The notes beneath the pieces were generated by a model. It was not told where the DNA came from. It worked only from the letters and a program-made list of their open reading frames with translations, and made no database searches. From the NCBI GenBank assembly GCA_945862305.1, contig CAMAXF010000006.1, positions 62,001 to 126,000 on the forward strand: a stretch of DNA of 64,000 nt, read 5' to 3'. The translations under genes were made by a program, and so were the position numbers. Source of the stretch: Bordetella parapertussis (GTDB lineage: Bacteria > Pseudomonadota > Gammaproteobacteria > Burkholderiales > Burkholderiaceae_A). This document shows positions 35,490 to 44,152 of the stretch, one piece after another (position 1 is the stretch's first letter; each line of letters begins with the position of its first letter).

Positions 35490-37109
35490 GTGCATCACGA
35501 CAAGATTCTCATCCTGGATTTTGGCTCCCAGGTCACGCAGCTCATCGCCCGCCGCATTCGAGAGGCCCACGTCTATTGCGAGGTGCATCCCTGTGATGTG
35601 TCCAATGAGTGGCTGCGTGATCAGGCGGCCAGTGGTCATCTCAAGGGCATTGTGCTGTCGGGCTCTCATGCGAGTGTCTATGAGGAGTCGACCGATGCCG
35701 CGCCGTCTTCGGTTTTTGAGCTTGGCGTGCCGGTGCTGGGTATTTGTTACGGCATGCAGACCATGGCCCAGCAGCTTGGTGGGAAGGTCGAGGGCGGCCA
35801 GACCCGAGAGTTCGGCTATGCAGAGGTGCGGGCCCGAGGCCACACCGCGCTGTTAAACGGCATCGCCGATTTCGAAACGCCGCAGGGCCACGGCATGCTG
35901 AAGGTCTGGATGAGCCATGGCGACAAGGTCACCGAGCTGCCGCCCGGGTTCAAGCTGATGGCCTCCACCGACACCTGCCCCATTGCGGGCATGGCCGATG
36001 AGGCGCGTGGCTTCTATGCACTTCAGTTCCACCCCGAAGTTACGCATACCGTTCAAGGCCAGGCCATTCTGGAGCGATTCGCCCTGGGCATTTGCAAGGC
36101 AAAGCCCGACTGGGTGATGGGCGATTACATCGCCGAGGCCGTGGCCCGCATTCGAGAGCAGGTCGGGGAGGATGAGGTGATTCTGGGGCTTTCCGGTGGC
36201 GTCGATTCCTCGGTGGCGGCGGCCCTCATTCATCGCGCCATTGGCGATCAACTCACCTGCGTGTTCGTTGACCACGGCTTGTTGCGCCTGAACGAAGGCG
36301 ACATGGTCATGGAGATGTTCGAGGGCAAGTTGCACGCCAAGGTCATCCGCGTGGATGCCAGCGATCTCTTCTTGGGCAAGCTCGCTGGTGTGAACGAGCC
36401 TGAAACCAAACGCAAAATCATCGGTGGCTTGTTTGTGGACGTATTCAAAGAGCAGGCTGCCAAACTCAAAGCCGGCGATGGCGGTCACAAGGGCGCCCGT
36501 TTCTTGGCGCAGGGCACCATTTACCCCGATGTCATCGAGTCGGGCGGGGCCAAGAGCAAGAAGGCCGTCACGATCAAGAGCCATCACAACGTGGGCGGCC
36601 TGCCGGAGCAGTTGGGCCTTGAGCTGCTCGAGCCGCTTCGAGATCTTTTCAAGGACGAGGTGCGGGAGCTTGGCGTGGCCTTGGGCCTGCCTCGCGAGAT
36701 GGTCTATCGCCATCCATTTCCTGGGCCAGGCCTGGGCGTTCGTATTTTGGGCGAGGTGAAGCGCGAGTACGCCGATTTACTGCGCAGGGCCGATGCCATC
36801 TTCATCGAGGAGCTGCACCGGGCCATCGACCCCGAGACAGGAAAGAGCTGGTACGACCTCACAAGCCAGGCCTTTGCCGTGTTTCTGCCGGTTCGCAGCG
36901 TTGGCGTCATGGGAGATGGGCGCACCTATGAGCATGTCGTGGCCTTGCGGGCTGTTCAGACCAGCGACTTCATGACGGCCGACTGGGCCGAACTGCCTTA
37001 CGCACTTCTGAAAAAGGTGTCTAACCGCATCATCAATGAGGTGCGCGGCATCAACCGCGTGACCCTCGATGTCTCATCCAAGCCCCCTGCCACCATTGAG
37101 TGGGAGTAG
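35490..37109 (+). CDS. guaA: GMP synthase (glutamine-hydrolysing)
   Basis: GuaA (539 residues) aminates XMP to GMP. The N-terminal class I glutaminase has the nucleophile Cys86 in [15 protein letters not shown] and the His181/Glu183 pair in [10 protein letters not shown]. The ATP-pyrophosphatase domain has the PP-loop [11 protein letters not shown] at about residues 234-244, and the dimerisation domain ends [14 protein letters not shown] ([11 protein letters not shown]). The start is GTG at 35490, just after guaB. It overlaps the assumed tadA start by 41 bases. Confidence 0.98.
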   Translation: MHHDKILILDFGSQVTQLIARRIREAHVYCEVHPCDVSNEWLRDQAASGHLKGIVLSGSHASVYEESTDAAPSSVFELGVPVLGICYGMQTMAQQLGGKVEGGQTREFGYAEVRARGHTALLNGIADFETPQGHGMLKVWMSHGDKVTELPPGFKLMASTDTCPIAGMADEARGFYALQFHPEVTHTVQGQAILERFALGICKAKPDWVMGDYIAEAVARIREQVGEDEVILGLSGGVDSSVAAALIHRAIGDQLTCVFVDHGLLRLNEGDMVMEMFEGKLHAKVIRVDASDLFLGKLAGVNEPETKRKIIGGLFVDVFKEQAAKLKAGDGGHKGARFLAQGTIYPDVIESGGAKSKKAVTIKSHHNVGGLPEQLGLELLEPLRDLFKDEVRELGVALGLPREMVYRHPFPGPGLGVRILGEVKREYADLLRRADAIFIEELHRAIDPETGKSWYDLTSQAFAVFLPVRSVGVMGDGRTYEHVVALRAVQTSDFMTADWAELPYALLKKVSNRIINEVRGINRVTLDVSSKPPATIEWE

Positions 37110-37551
37110 CGACCAAGCCTTCATGGCCTTGGCACTCGAGGCTGCGGCCCGCGCGGCCCATGCCGGTGAGGTTCCAGTGGGTGCGGTGGTGGTGCGGGGC
37201 GATGCGGTGGTGGCGGTGGCCTACAACCGACCGATCAGCCAGCACGATCCAACGGCCCATGCAGAGATGCTCGCCATTCGGGAGGCTGCTGCCGCCATGG
37301 GCAACTACCGGCTGCCCGACTGCCGCATTTATGTGACATTGGAGCCGTGCCCCATGTGCGCCGGTGCCATTCTTCATGCGCGTCTAAACGGCCTGATCTT
37401 CGGCGCCACCGACCCCAAGACCGGTGCGGTGGGCAGTGTCACGAATCTCTTTGACAGTCCTCAGCTCAACCATCAAACCAGCGTTGTCGGTGGGGTCTGT
37501 GCCGAGGCATCCTCTGAACTGCTTCGTTCCTTCTTTCGGGCCAGACGATGA
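37069..37551 (+). CDS. tadA: tRNA-specific adenosine deaminase
   Basis: TadA converts A34 to inosine in tRNA-Arg(ACG), allowing wobble decoding. The zinc site is complete: His64-Ala-Glu66 (HAEMLAIR) and Cys94/Cys97 in PCPMCAGAI (numbering from the ATG at 37069). The start is uncertain. The ATG at 37069 lies inside guaA; an ATG at 37123 would begin [12 protein letters not shown], a little short of the usual N-terminal helix. The family core is intact either way. The stop overlaps the next gene's ATG. Confidence 0.93.
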   Translation: MSHPSPLPPLSGSSDQAFMALALEAAARAAHAGEVPVGAVVVRGDAVVAVAYNRPISQHDPTAHAEMLAIREAAAAMGNYRLPDCRIYVTLEPCPMCAGAILHARLNGLIFGATDPKTGAVGSVTNLFDSPQLNHQTSVVGGVCAEASSELLRSFFRARR

Positions 37552-38096
37552 GCAGCGAGACCATCAGAAGCGCCATGCGGCATATCGACATTTCGGTGGG
37601 AGCGCAGATGCTCTCGCTCTACGACCTCGAGCCTGGCCAAGACCGCTGGAATCCAGATGCCCTGCGAGAGGCCAGCCCCCTCATGCGCTTTGCGGTGTCG
37701 ACGGCCAAGAATGGGGTGGGGCAGGAGATGGGCAGCTTTAAGACGCCCTTGGGGCGCCACCGCATCCGGGCCAAGCTTGGCGCGAATGCGCCGCTGCACA
37801 CGGTGTTTGTGGGTCGTCGTCCCACGGGTGAGGTCTGGTCGCCCGAGCTCGCCGAGGCCGGTCCCAAGCGCGACTGGATCCTCACTAGAATTCTTTGGCT
37901 CTGCGGCATGGAGCCCGGCCACAACCGGTTTGGCGCCTGCGACACCATGCGCCGCTACATCTACCTGCACGGCAGTCCGCCCACCGCTCAGATGGGGGAG
38001 CCGGGCTCGATTGGTTGTGTGCGCATTTCAGGCGAAGACATCATCGCCCTCTTTGATGCGGTCGAGGCGGGCACCACCGTCCACCTCCACCTTTAA
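37548..38096 (+). CDS. L,D-transpeptidase family protein (YkuD domain)
   Basis: A 182-residue protein consisting almost entirely of a YkuD catalytic domain, the fold that makes 3-3 peptidoglycan crosslinks or attaches lipoproteins. The motif is present near the C-terminus: YIYLHGSPPTAQMG, then GSIGCVRIS, with the conserved His and the nucleophilic Cys. Upstream it has MRFAVSTAKNGVGQEMGSFK and TPLGRH, as in the family. No signal peptide or membrane helix is visible at the N-terminus, which is unusual for an enzyme of the periplasmic wall. It overlaps tadA by 4 bases. Confidence 0.88.
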   Translation: MSSETIRSAMRHIDISVGAQMLSLYDLEPGQDRWNPDALREASPLMRFAVSTAKNGVGQEMGSFKTPLGRHRIRAKLGANAPLHTVFVGRRPTGEVWSPELAEAGPKRDWILTRILWLCGMEPGHNRFGACDTMRRYIYLHGSPPTAQMGEPGSIGCVRISGEDIIALFDAVEAGTTVHLHL

Positions 38097-38100
38097 CGTA

Positions 38101-38127
38101 CCTCCCCGGGGCTTCCTCCAGGGGAGG
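38101..38127. terminator. Hairpin between convergent L,D-transpeptidase and PPIase genes
   Basis: CCTCCCC (38101-38107) pairs perfectly with GGGGAGG (38121-38127) across a 13-base loop. No long T run follows on the plus strand (CCGGTTTATT), so it is a weak or Rho-assisted terminator at best. It occupies most of the 36-base gap between the two stop codons. Confidence 0.5.
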
Positions 38128-38132
38128 CCGGT

Positions 38133-38906
38133 TTATTGAATCTTGGCCTTGGCCTTCAGGCTTTGCTGAAATTCGCTCAGGCGTTGGCGCTGAAGGCTCT
38201 CGGTGAGCTGATCCCGGACGGCCTCGAATGCCGGGTGGGCATTCTCGCGGGTGTCATCCAGGCGAATCACATGCCAGCCAAACTGTGACTGAACCGGGGC
38301 CTTGGTCACTTCACCTTTCTTCAGGGCGACCATGGCGTCCGAAAAGGGCTTTACAAAGCTCTGGGGTGTGGCCCAGTCCAGGTCGCCGCCCTGGGCCGCC
38401 GAGCCTGGGTCTTTGGACTGCTTGGCCAGGGCCTGGAACGAAGCGCCGGCACGCAGCTTTTCAATGACTGCTTTGGCCTCGGCCTCGGTCTCCGTCAGGA
38501 TGTGACGTGCGCGATATTCCACAATGGGTTCCGCCGTGAGTCGCTTGTACTCCGCCTGAACCGCCGCCTCGGTCAGTGGGTTGCGCGAGAGTTCATCCTG
38601 CACCAGGGCCTGAATGAGAATCTGCTGCCGTGAGGAGTCGATTTGGAACTTGGTCTGCGGCAGGGCCGGCAGGCCTCGACGCTCGGCCTCTTGCATGAGA
38701 ATCTCGCGGTCTACAAGCTCCTGACGCACGAGCGTGGCGAGCTCAGGTGTGGCCTGTTGGCCCTGCTTTTCCAGCTCCTGCACGAAGAGATCGGCGCGCT
38801 CCTTGGGAATGGGGCGGCCGTTGACCACGGCAATGTTCTGGGCCAGCACAAGGCCAGAGGCCGCCAGACCGGTGGTGACCAGCATGAGCTTGAGGGCGTG
38901 AATCAT
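38133..38906 (-). CDS. Periplasmic parvulin-type peptidyl-prolyl isomerase
   Basis: A 257-residue PpiC-family foldase with a signal peptide ending at about ASGLVLA-QNIAVVNG. An N-terminal SurA-like helical chaperone part (KERADLFVQELEKQGQQA) precedes a rotamase domain from about residue 135 (RARHILTETEAEAKAVIEKL, then GSAAQGGDLDWATPQSFVKP and SQFGWHVIRLDD). It should catalyse proline isomerisation in secreted or outer-membrane proteins. It is not SurA, which has two rotamase domains. It overlaps bolA by 4 bases (ATGA), and a ppi-bolA-yciB run is common in Burkholderiales. Confidence 0.92.
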   Translation of the reverse strand: MIHALKLMLVTTGLAASGLVLAQNIAVVNGRPIPKERADLFVQELEKQGQQATPELATLVRQELVDREILMQEAERRGLPALPQTKFQIDSSRQQILIQALVQDELSRNPLTEAAVQAEYKRLTAEPIVEYRARHILTETEAEAKAVIEKLRAGASFQALAKQSKDPGSAAQGGDLDWATPQSFVKPFSDAMVALKKGEVTKAPVQSQFGWHVIRLDDTRENAHPAFEAVRDQLTESLQRQRLSEFQQSLKAKAKIQ

Positions 38907-39172
38907 AGGGACTCCGAGGGGGTTTTCGCGTCGATGGACAAGGCGTGGATGCGGTGGGGCATCAGGTGTTTGACGGCATCATACACAAGCCGATGGCGGC
39001 CAATTTTGGCCTGGCCATCGAAGGCTTGGCTCACAATGATGAGGTGAAAATGGCCACCGCCGCCAGCCGCACCGGCATGACCTTTGTGCGCCTCCGACTC
39101 GTCCCAGAGCTCCATGGTGCTGGGTGCAAGGGCGGCCCGAAGGCACTGCTCAATTTCTTCCGACAGGCTCAT
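38903..39172 (-). CDS. bolA: BolA-family protein
   Basis: An 89-residue BolA-like protein. BolA proteins bind monothiol glutaredoxins through shared [2Fe-2S] clusters and are linked to iron handling and cell shape. It has LWDESEAHKGHAGAAGGGGH followed by FHLIIVSQAFDGQAKIGRHR and the conserved end YDAVKHLMPHRIHALSIDAK. The open frame runs far upstream through yciB; I set the start at the ATG at 39172, which gives the normal family length and a 4-base overlap with yciB. Confidence 0.93.
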   Translation of the reverse strand: MSLSEEIEQCLRAALAPSTMELWDESEAHKGHAGAAGGGGHFHLIIVSQAFDGQAKIGRHRLVYDAVKHLMPHRIHALSIDAKTPSESL

Positions 39173-39708
39173 GGCGGGTCTTGCGGCTGGAATCGACTGA
39201 TGTAGACCCCTTGGGCGAGAACAAAGACCAGCATCAGGCCAATCGTGCCAAAGAGCTTGAAGTCGACCCAGGTGTCGGTGGAGAAGGCTGCTGCCACGTA
39301 GAGGTTGAGCCCCGCCATGAACAGGAAAAAGAGCCCCCATGCGGCATTGAGTCGCGCCCAGGCGGCCTCCGGCAGTTGCACCTTGTCGGCCAGGAGCTTC
39401 TCGATGAGCCGGGTTCCCATGAAGAGCTGCGGAATGAGCAGGCCCAGCCCAAACAGCCCGTAGAGCAGGCTGGGCTTGAGCTTGATGAAGCGCTCGTCCT
39501 GAAGGAGCAGGGTGGCGCCGCCAAAGACCACAATGAGCCCAAGGCTCAGCCACTGCATCTTGTCGATGGGCATGCCACGGATTCGCATCCAACCCATGAG
39601 CAGGGCGCTGGCCACAATGGCCACCGCAGTGGCCACATAGAGGTCCGCGAGTTTGTAGGCCACAAAGAACAGAATGATGGGCAGCCAGTCGGCCAGCAGC
39701 TTGGTCAT
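39169..39708 (-). CDS. yciB: Inner membrane septation protein YciB (IspZ)
   Basis: A 179-residue integral membrane protein with about five hydrophobic helices, matching YciB/IspZ. It starts [20 protein letters not shown], then has [19 protein letters not shown] and [20 protein letters not shown], and the C-terminal [10 protein letters not shown] motif. YciB affects cell envelope synthesis and, in Shigella, septation; its biochemistry is unresolved. It lies between msrB and bolA with 4-base overlaps on both sides, so the genes are translationally coupled. Confidence 0.95.
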   Translation of the reverse strand: MTKLLADWLPIILFFVAYKLADLYVATAVAIVASALLMGWMRIRGMPIDKMQWLSLGLIVVFGGATLLLQDERFIKLKPSLLYGLFGLGLLIPQLFMGTRLIEKLLADKVQLPEAAWARLNAAWGLFFLFMAGLNLYVAAAFSTDTWVDFKLFGTIGLMLVFVLAQGVYISRFQPQDPP

Positions 39709-40091
39709 TTCTGTTTCGGCTCAAAGGTGAGGGAGGCCGCGTTCACGCAATGGCGCATGCCTGTGGGCGCGGGCCCATCGGGAAAGACATGACCCAGGTG
39801 GGCACCGCAGGCCTTGCACACGATCTCGGTGCGAACCATGCCATGGCTGGTGTCACGATGCTCGGCAATTCGGTCGTCCTCAATGGCCCGGCTGTAACTG
39901 GGCCAGCCACAGCCAGCGTCGAACTTGTCTTCGGAGGCATAGAGGGGCGTGCCGCAGCAGACACAGTTGTATTGGCCGGGCTCGAAGTGGTTCCAGTAGA
40001 CCCCCGTGAAGGGTGGCTCGGTGTGTTTGAGCCGTGTCACCGCGTACTGCATGTCGGTGAGCTCTCGTTTGTAGTCGTCGTCCGTTTTCAT
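39705..40091 (-). CDS. msrB: Peptide-methionine (R)-S-oxide reductase
   Basis: MsrB (128 residues) reduces the R-form of methionine sulfoxide in proteins. Four zinc-binding cysteines lie in two CxxC pairs (CVCCGTPLY and [13 protein letters not shown]). [12 protein letters not shown] and [15 protein letters not shown] carry the remaining active-site residues; the catalytic Cys sits in RHCVN (often RYCVN). It has no signal peptide. No clear Shine-Dalgarno precedes the ATG, while TAGCAT ends 6 bases before it. The gene follows selO by 9 bases. Confidence 0.96.
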   Translation of the reverse strand: MKTDDDYKRELTDMQYAVTRLKHTEPPFTGVYWNHFEPGQYNCVCCGTPLYASEDKFDAGCGWPSYSRAIEDDRIAEHRDTSHGMVRTEIVCKACGAHLGHVFPDGPAPTGMRHCVNAASLTFEPKQK

Positions 40092-40100
40092 GGTTCTATG

Positions 40101-41705
40101 CTAACTGGAACAGCTCACACAGAGCGCCTGGGCCCAGTCGGGCGTGTCCTCGCGCCACGCGGCATGGGCGGGATGGTCCTCGAAGGGAGACGAGAGCACG
40201 CCAAGGGCAGCCTGCAGCGGGGCGGCATCGCCATGGTCCTCCAGCGCACGAATGATCGTCTCGGCCATCCAATTGCGCAGCACATAGGCAGGGTTCTTGG
40301 TTCGACGCGCCTGCTGCCAGTGCCCCACGCCATGGCCGGCCAAGGCCTCGGGACGGGCAAGCAGGGCAGCATACTGCTCCAGCCAGACGTGATTCTCGCC
40401 GGGCAGCCCAAGGCTGTTGAGCAAGGGCTGCCAGCCCCCATGTGAGAGGCCCTGGCCGGGCTCGATGTGGGATGTGCCCCGAAAGAATCGGGTGAAGTCG
40501 GCGCGCTGCTGCGCCATGAACTCGAAGAGGGTGCCGAGCAGCCGGTCGACCTCCTTCGGGGCAAGCCCCTGGGCATCCAGGCCGAGCTTGGCCTTGAAAT
40601 GCGACTGAAAGGCCTCATCGAAGGTGGCCCGATATGCATTCACCATGCGCTCATGCAGGGCATCGAAGGCGGCCCGGTCGGGCGGGGGGCTCGACACCGC
40701 GGGCCACAACGCCAGCAGGAGCCGCTGCAGGTTCCACAGGCCGATGCTCGGCTGCTGGTCGAAGGCGTAGCGGCCAAGGTCATCGCTGTGGTTGCAGATG
40801 TGCTGGGGCTCGAAGGCCTCCATGAATCCGAATGGGCCGTAGTCGATGGTCAGACCCAAAATAGAGAAGTTGTCGGTGTTCATGACCCCATGCATAAAGC
40901 CCACCGCCGTCCAGTCGGCCATGAGTCGGGCGGTGCGTTGGGCGAGGTTCATCACCAAGGCCTCGACCTGCTGCGCGGGCTCACCGGGCCTTGCACCGTT
41001 CATGAGCAGGGGGTCGAGTGCCGTGAGGTGATCGAGCAGCAGCCGAAGGGTCTCGGTCTGGCCGCGGCTCGCAAAGTACTCGAAATGCCCAAACCGAATG
41101 AAGCTTGCCGCGGTTCTGCAGACCACGGCGGCAGGCTCTGGCTGCTCGCGAAAGACCGGCGTGGTGGAGACCGCCAAGGAGAGCGCACGGGTCGTGGGTA
41201 TGCCCAGTGCTGCCATGGCCTCTGAGCACAGGTATTCCCGCACCGAGGACCTCAGCACGGCCCGGCCATCGGCATGCCGTGCATACGGCGTGCTGCCCGC
41301 GCCTTTGAGCTGAAACTCACGGCCGTTGATCTGGCCAAGGCACAGGGCGCGGCCATCGCCGAGTCGGGGCACGAACACGCCGAACTGATGGCCTGCGTAG
41401 ACGGTGGCGTAACTGGCCTGTTCGGCAAGCGTGGCCTCTGCGCAGAGCAGGGCGCGCCAGGCGGGCGAGGCCATCACACAGTCTGGGCTCAGGCCAGCCT
41501 CCGCACAGGCCGCAGGCGAGACGCTCACGAGCCGCGCATCTGCCAGCGGTGTGGGGTCGCATGCAAACCAGAGTGGGTCATCGGTCACGGGCAACGCCGC
41601 AAAGCCAGGGGTGACGGCGACACCGAGCTCGGCTGCGCTCACCACGGGGGCGCTGCGGCTGGGTCGGTGGGGCGCAAGGGGAGGCAGCGGCGGCATGAAG
41701 GACAT
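40101..41705 (-). CDS. selO: Protein adenylyltransferase SelO (YdiU/UPF0061)
   Basis: A 534-residue SelO pseudokinase-like enzyme that transfers AMP to protein hydroxyl groups, linked to redox stress. Features include YAGHQFGVFVPRLGDGRALC, LKGAGSTPYARHADGRAVLR, SVREYLCSEAMAALGIPTTR and the metal-binding MNTDNFSILGLTIDYGPFGF. The C-terminus ends VSCSS, the bacterial counterpart of the redox cysteine (Sec in animals). About 25 extra Pro/Ala-rich residues precede the core. Its neighbour msrB also acts in oxidative repair, a plausible functional pairing. It is divergent from the thioesterase gene. Confidence 0.95.
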   Translation of the reverse strand: MSFMPPLPPLAPHRPSRSAPVVSAAELGVAVTPGFAALPVTDDPLWFACDPTPLADARLVSVSPAACAEAGLSPDCVMASPAWRALLCAEATLAEQASYATVYAGHQFGVFVPRLGDGRALCLGQINGREFQLKGAGSTPYARHADGRAVLRSSVREYLCSEAMAALGIPTTRALSLAVSTTPVFREQPEPAAVVCRTAASFIRFGHFEYFASRGQTETLRLLLDHLTALDPLLMNGARPGEPAQQVEALVMNLAQRTARLMADWTAVGFMHGVMNTDNFSILGLTIDYGPFGFMEAFEPQHICNHSDDLGRYAFDQQPSIGLWNLQRLLLALWPAVSSPPPDRAAFDALHERMVNAYRATFDEAFQSHFKAKLGLDAQGLAPKEVDRLLGTLFEFMAQQRADFTRFFRGTSHIEPGQGLSHGGWQPLLNSLGLPGENHVWLEQYAALLARPEALAGHGVGHWQQARRTKNPAYVLRNWMAETIIRALEDHGDAAPLQAALGVLSSPFEDHPAHAAWREDTPDWAQALCVSCSS

Positions 41706-41724
41706 GCGGCATCTTAAGTCTTGG

Positions 41725-41730
41725 TATGGT
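41725..41730 (+). promoter_or_regulatory. Possible -10 element of the PaaI-type thioesterase gene
   Basis: TATGGT is followed by 8 bases and then the ATG at 41739. No clear Shine-Dalgarno lies in those 8 bases, so a leaderless mRNA is possible. A -35 cannot be assigned with confidence. Confidence 0.25.
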
Positions 41731-41738
41731 TTGGGCCC

Positions 41739-42170
41739 ATGAAGACCTCAATCCCTTATCGCTTTACCCCGTTTGTGGCCCAGCTTGGTGTGGAGATGGT
41801 GCATGCCGATGCAGACCACAGCGAGATTCGACTGGTGCTCGAAGACCGGCACCTCAATGGCCTGGGCGTGGCCCACGGCGGCCTTCTCATGACGCTCTTG
41901 GATGCGGCCATGGCCGCGGCCGCTCGGGCCAAGGACCCAGATGGCCATGGGGTGGTCACCATTGAGATGAAGACCAGTTTCCTGCGCCCGGCCAAGGGCG
42001 TGCTCTCGGCATTTGGGTATTGCGACCACCATTCCACGGGCATGGCATTTTGTCGTGGAGAGGTGCGCGACACCGCCGGCCGGCTGCTGGCCCAGTCGAT
42101 GGGCACCTTCCGACGCATGCGCGACCAGGCCCGGGTGTCCAGGCCGCAGTCTGAGATTCGATCAGATTAG
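41739..42170 (+). CDS. PaaI-family hotdog thioesterase
   Basis: A 143-residue acyl-CoA thioesterase-like protein. The hotdog core is clear: NGLGVAHGGLLMTLLDAAMA carries the conserved His-Gly-Gly of the PaaI/4HBT family, followed by GHGVVTIEMKTSFLRPAKG. It should hydrolyse an aromatic or short acyl-CoA; the substrate cannot be told. The frame can begin six codons earlier at a TTG (41721), but I choose the ATG at 41739. It is divergent from selO, and its stop overlaps the end of ygfZ by 9 bases. Confidence 0.9.
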   Translation: MKTSIPYRFTPFVAQLGVEMVHADADHSEIRLVLEDRHLNGLGVAHGGLLMTLLDAAMAAAARAKDPDGHGVVTIEMKTSFLRPAKGVLSAFGYCDHHSTGMAFCRGEVRDTAGRLLAQSMGTFRRMRDQARVSRPQSEIRSD

Positions 42171-43070
42171 CGGGCGGTTCGGCGCGGGTGGTGAGAGCGG
42201 CACCTCATAGGGCAGGCTGCCGGGCTCAAGCCGGGTGCCGGAGCCGCAAAGCATGAGGCCTCCGGCCTTCCAGGCATCGAGCTGCGTGCTGATCAGGGCC
42301 AGGCTGTGATCGCCTTGCTGGGCAGACATCACCACATCGCCCTGCACCTCACCAGCGCCATCGCAGACCGTCTGGCCGGGGCTGGCTGCTGCACCCTGCC
42401 ACCGCACCAAGAACATCCGGGTCTTGAGCTTGCCCAGGTAGTGGCTTCGGGCCACCACTTCTTGTCCGGGGTAACAGCCCTTGGTGAAGCTCACCCCGCC
42501 CACGAGTTCGAGGTTCACCATTTGTGGAACGAACTGCTCCACCGTCTCGGGCCAGATCCAGGCCTGGCCACAGGCCATGTCCTCGGCCAGCCAGTCGTCC
42601 TGGCTGGCTGCGGCGGGCTCCGTGGCCGCGGGGGGCGTGGGGGCTTGCGTGATGATCCAGGCGCGCGCGGCGCCCGATGGGCCGGCCGAGACGCCAAGGG
42701 CAAAGCCGTCCTCGTCGAGGCTCAACACCTCCCCCGGTGCGGGCTGCGCTGTGTGAAGCCATGCGCCATGCACTTCGTGCGGCAGCGGGGTGATGACCAC
42801 CTTGGCCCGGAGCACAAACATGCGCAGCCGCTTGGCGGTTTGCTCGGCCAGGGCCTGGGGCAGCAGGGCCAGAAATCGCTCCGGGGCCGGCGACCAAAGC
42901 CGAAGGATGGCCAGCAGCCTTCCCTTGGCCGAGCAGTAGCCTTGCAACTGATGCTGGCCGGCCTCGGGCAACTGATTCGTGAGTTGGCTCAGCAGAAAAC
43001 TGGCCGCGTCTGGCCCCTTGAATTCCAGAACTTGGAAAGCCATGGAGGAGCTGAGGCGTTGAAGGTTCAT
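42162..43070 (-). CDS. ygfZ: Folate-binding protein YgfZ (Fe-S cluster maintenance)
   Basis: A 302-residue protein related to the aminomethyltransferase GcvT. YgfZ binds tetrahydrofolate and supports assembly or repair of iron-sulfur enzymes such as the tRNA methylthiolase MiaB. The signature KGCYPGQEVVAR is present with the essential cysteine at residue 199, and the N-terminal FKGPDAASFLLSQLTNQL is typical. It is divergent from mltG with 20 bases between starts and shares a symmetric -10 with it. Confidence 0.94.
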   Translation of the reverse strand: MNLQRLSSSMAFQVLEFKGPDAASFLLSQLTNQLPEAGQHQLQGYCSAKGRLLAILRLWSPAPERFLALLPQALAEQTAKRLRMFVLRAKVVITPLPHEVHGAWLHTAQPAPGEVLSLDEDGFALGVSAGPSGAARAWIITQAPTPPAATEPAAASQDDWLAEDMACGQAWIWPETVEQFVPQMVNLELVGGVSFTKGCYPGQEVVARSHYLGKLKTRMFLVRWQGAAASPGQTVCDGAGEVQGDVVMSAQQGDHSLALISTQLDAWKAGGLMLCGSGTRLEPGSLPYEVPLSPPAPNRPLI

Positions 43071-43077
43071 GCCCCTT

Positions 43078-43084
43078 TAATATA
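43078..43084. promoter_or_regulatory. Overlapping divergent -10 elements for ygfZ (minus) and mltG (plus)
   Basis: The 20-base gap between the ygfZ and mltG starts contains TTTAATATAG. Plus strand: TAATAT (43078-43083), 7 bases before the mltG ATG. Minus strand: TATATT (43084-43079), 8 bases before the ygfZ ATG. Both would give leaderless or nearly leaderless mRNAs. TTGAAG at 43059 with 16-base spacing to TATAGA (43081) is an alternative mltG promoter. Confidence 0.45.
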
Positions 43085-43090
43085 GAGGAG

Positions 43091-44152
43091 ATGAGAGCCT
43101 CGAGCGCCCTGCGATGGACCCTTGCCCTATTTTTGCTGGGGTTGTTCTGCCTGGCATTGGCTGCGGCGGCGGCCTGGTTTTGGTTGTCCCGGCCATTGGT
43201 GCCGCCCGGGCCTTCGCGCACCGGCGGCATTGAGTTGGTGATTCCCTCGGGCAGTGCCGCCCCCGCCATCGGTTTTCTGCTCGCCGATGCCGGCCTGGAC
43301 ATCACGCCAGCGGCCTTTGCGCGAACGGCCAGGGTCCTGAACCTTCACACCAAACTTCGTGCGGGCGTGTATCTGCTCAAGCCCGGCGACTCGCTGTGGG
43401 TGGTGCTGCAACGGGTGTCCCGTGGCCAGGCGCTGCAAGAGTCGGTGACGATCATTGAGGGGTGGACCTTTGCCCAGGTCCTGCGCCAGGTGCAGTCGCA
43501 CCCTGGTGTGCGGGTGACCCTGCCGCCCGACCCGGCGGCCGCAGCACCCATGCTCGCCCGGGCAGCGGGACTGCCGCTGCCCAGCCCAGAGGGCTGGATC
43601 TTTCCGGACACGTACTTGTTCGACCGTGGCAGCAGCGACCTGGCCATTCTGGTGCGCAGCGTTCGGCTTCAGCAACGGGTGTTGGCCGAGGCCTGGGAGG
43701 CCCGAAACGTCCGGGTGGCGGTGGCCTCTCCCTATGAGGCACTCATCGTGGCCTCAATGATTGAGAAGGAGACTCAGGTTGAGGCCGATCGCAATCGCGT
43801 CTCTGCCGTCTTCCACAACCGCCTTCGCATCAACATGCCACTCCAGTCAGACCCGACCGTGATCTATGCGCTCGGGCCCGCCTTCGATGGCAACCTGCGC
43901 CGCAACGACCTGCGGTTGAAGTCTGAGTTCAACACCTACTACGTTCGTGGCCTGCCCCCAACGCCCATTGCCAATCCGGGCCGGGCGGCCCTGGTGGCTG
44001 CGATGAGCCCGGAGCCCATCAAGGCGCTTTACTTTGTGGCCAAGGGCAACGGCCACTCGTACTTCAGCGAAACCCTGGCCCGCCACAACCATGCGGTGAA
44101 TCACTTCCAGCGGCAGCGCGGGCCACCGCCCCCACCGGAGGATGCGCCATGA
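43091..44152 (+). CDS. mltG: Endolytic murein transglycosylase MltG (YceG-like)
   Basis: MltG (353 residues) cuts nascent glycan strands near the inner membrane and sets their length. An N-terminal transmembrane helix (LALFLLGLFCLALAAAAAWF) precedes a LysM-like part and the catalytic domain. The active-site region is LIVASMIEKETQVEADRNRV, followed by VFHNRLRINMPLQSDPTVIY and ALYFVAKGNGHSYFSETLAR. GAGGAG directly abuts the ATG, too close for a normal ribosome binding site. It overlaps tmk by 4 bases; mltG-tmk-holB-tatD is a standard order. Confidence 0.96.
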   Translation: MRASSALRWTLALFLLGLFCLALAAAAAWFWLSRPLVPPGPSRTGGIELVIPSGSAAPAIGFLLADAGLDITPAAFARTARVLNLHTKLRAGVYLLKPGDSLWVVLQRVSRGQALQESVTIIEGWTFAQVLRQVQSHPGVRVTLPPDPAAAAPMLARAAGLPLPSPEGWIFPDTYLFDRGSSDLAILVRSVRLQQRVLAEAWEARNVRVAVASPYEALIVASMIEKETQVEADRNRVSAVFHNRLRINMPLQSDPTVIYALGPAFDGNLRRNDLRLKSEFNTYYVRGLPPTPIANPGRAALVAAMSPEPIKALYFVAKGNGHSYFSETLARHNHAVNHFQRQRGPPPPPEDAP

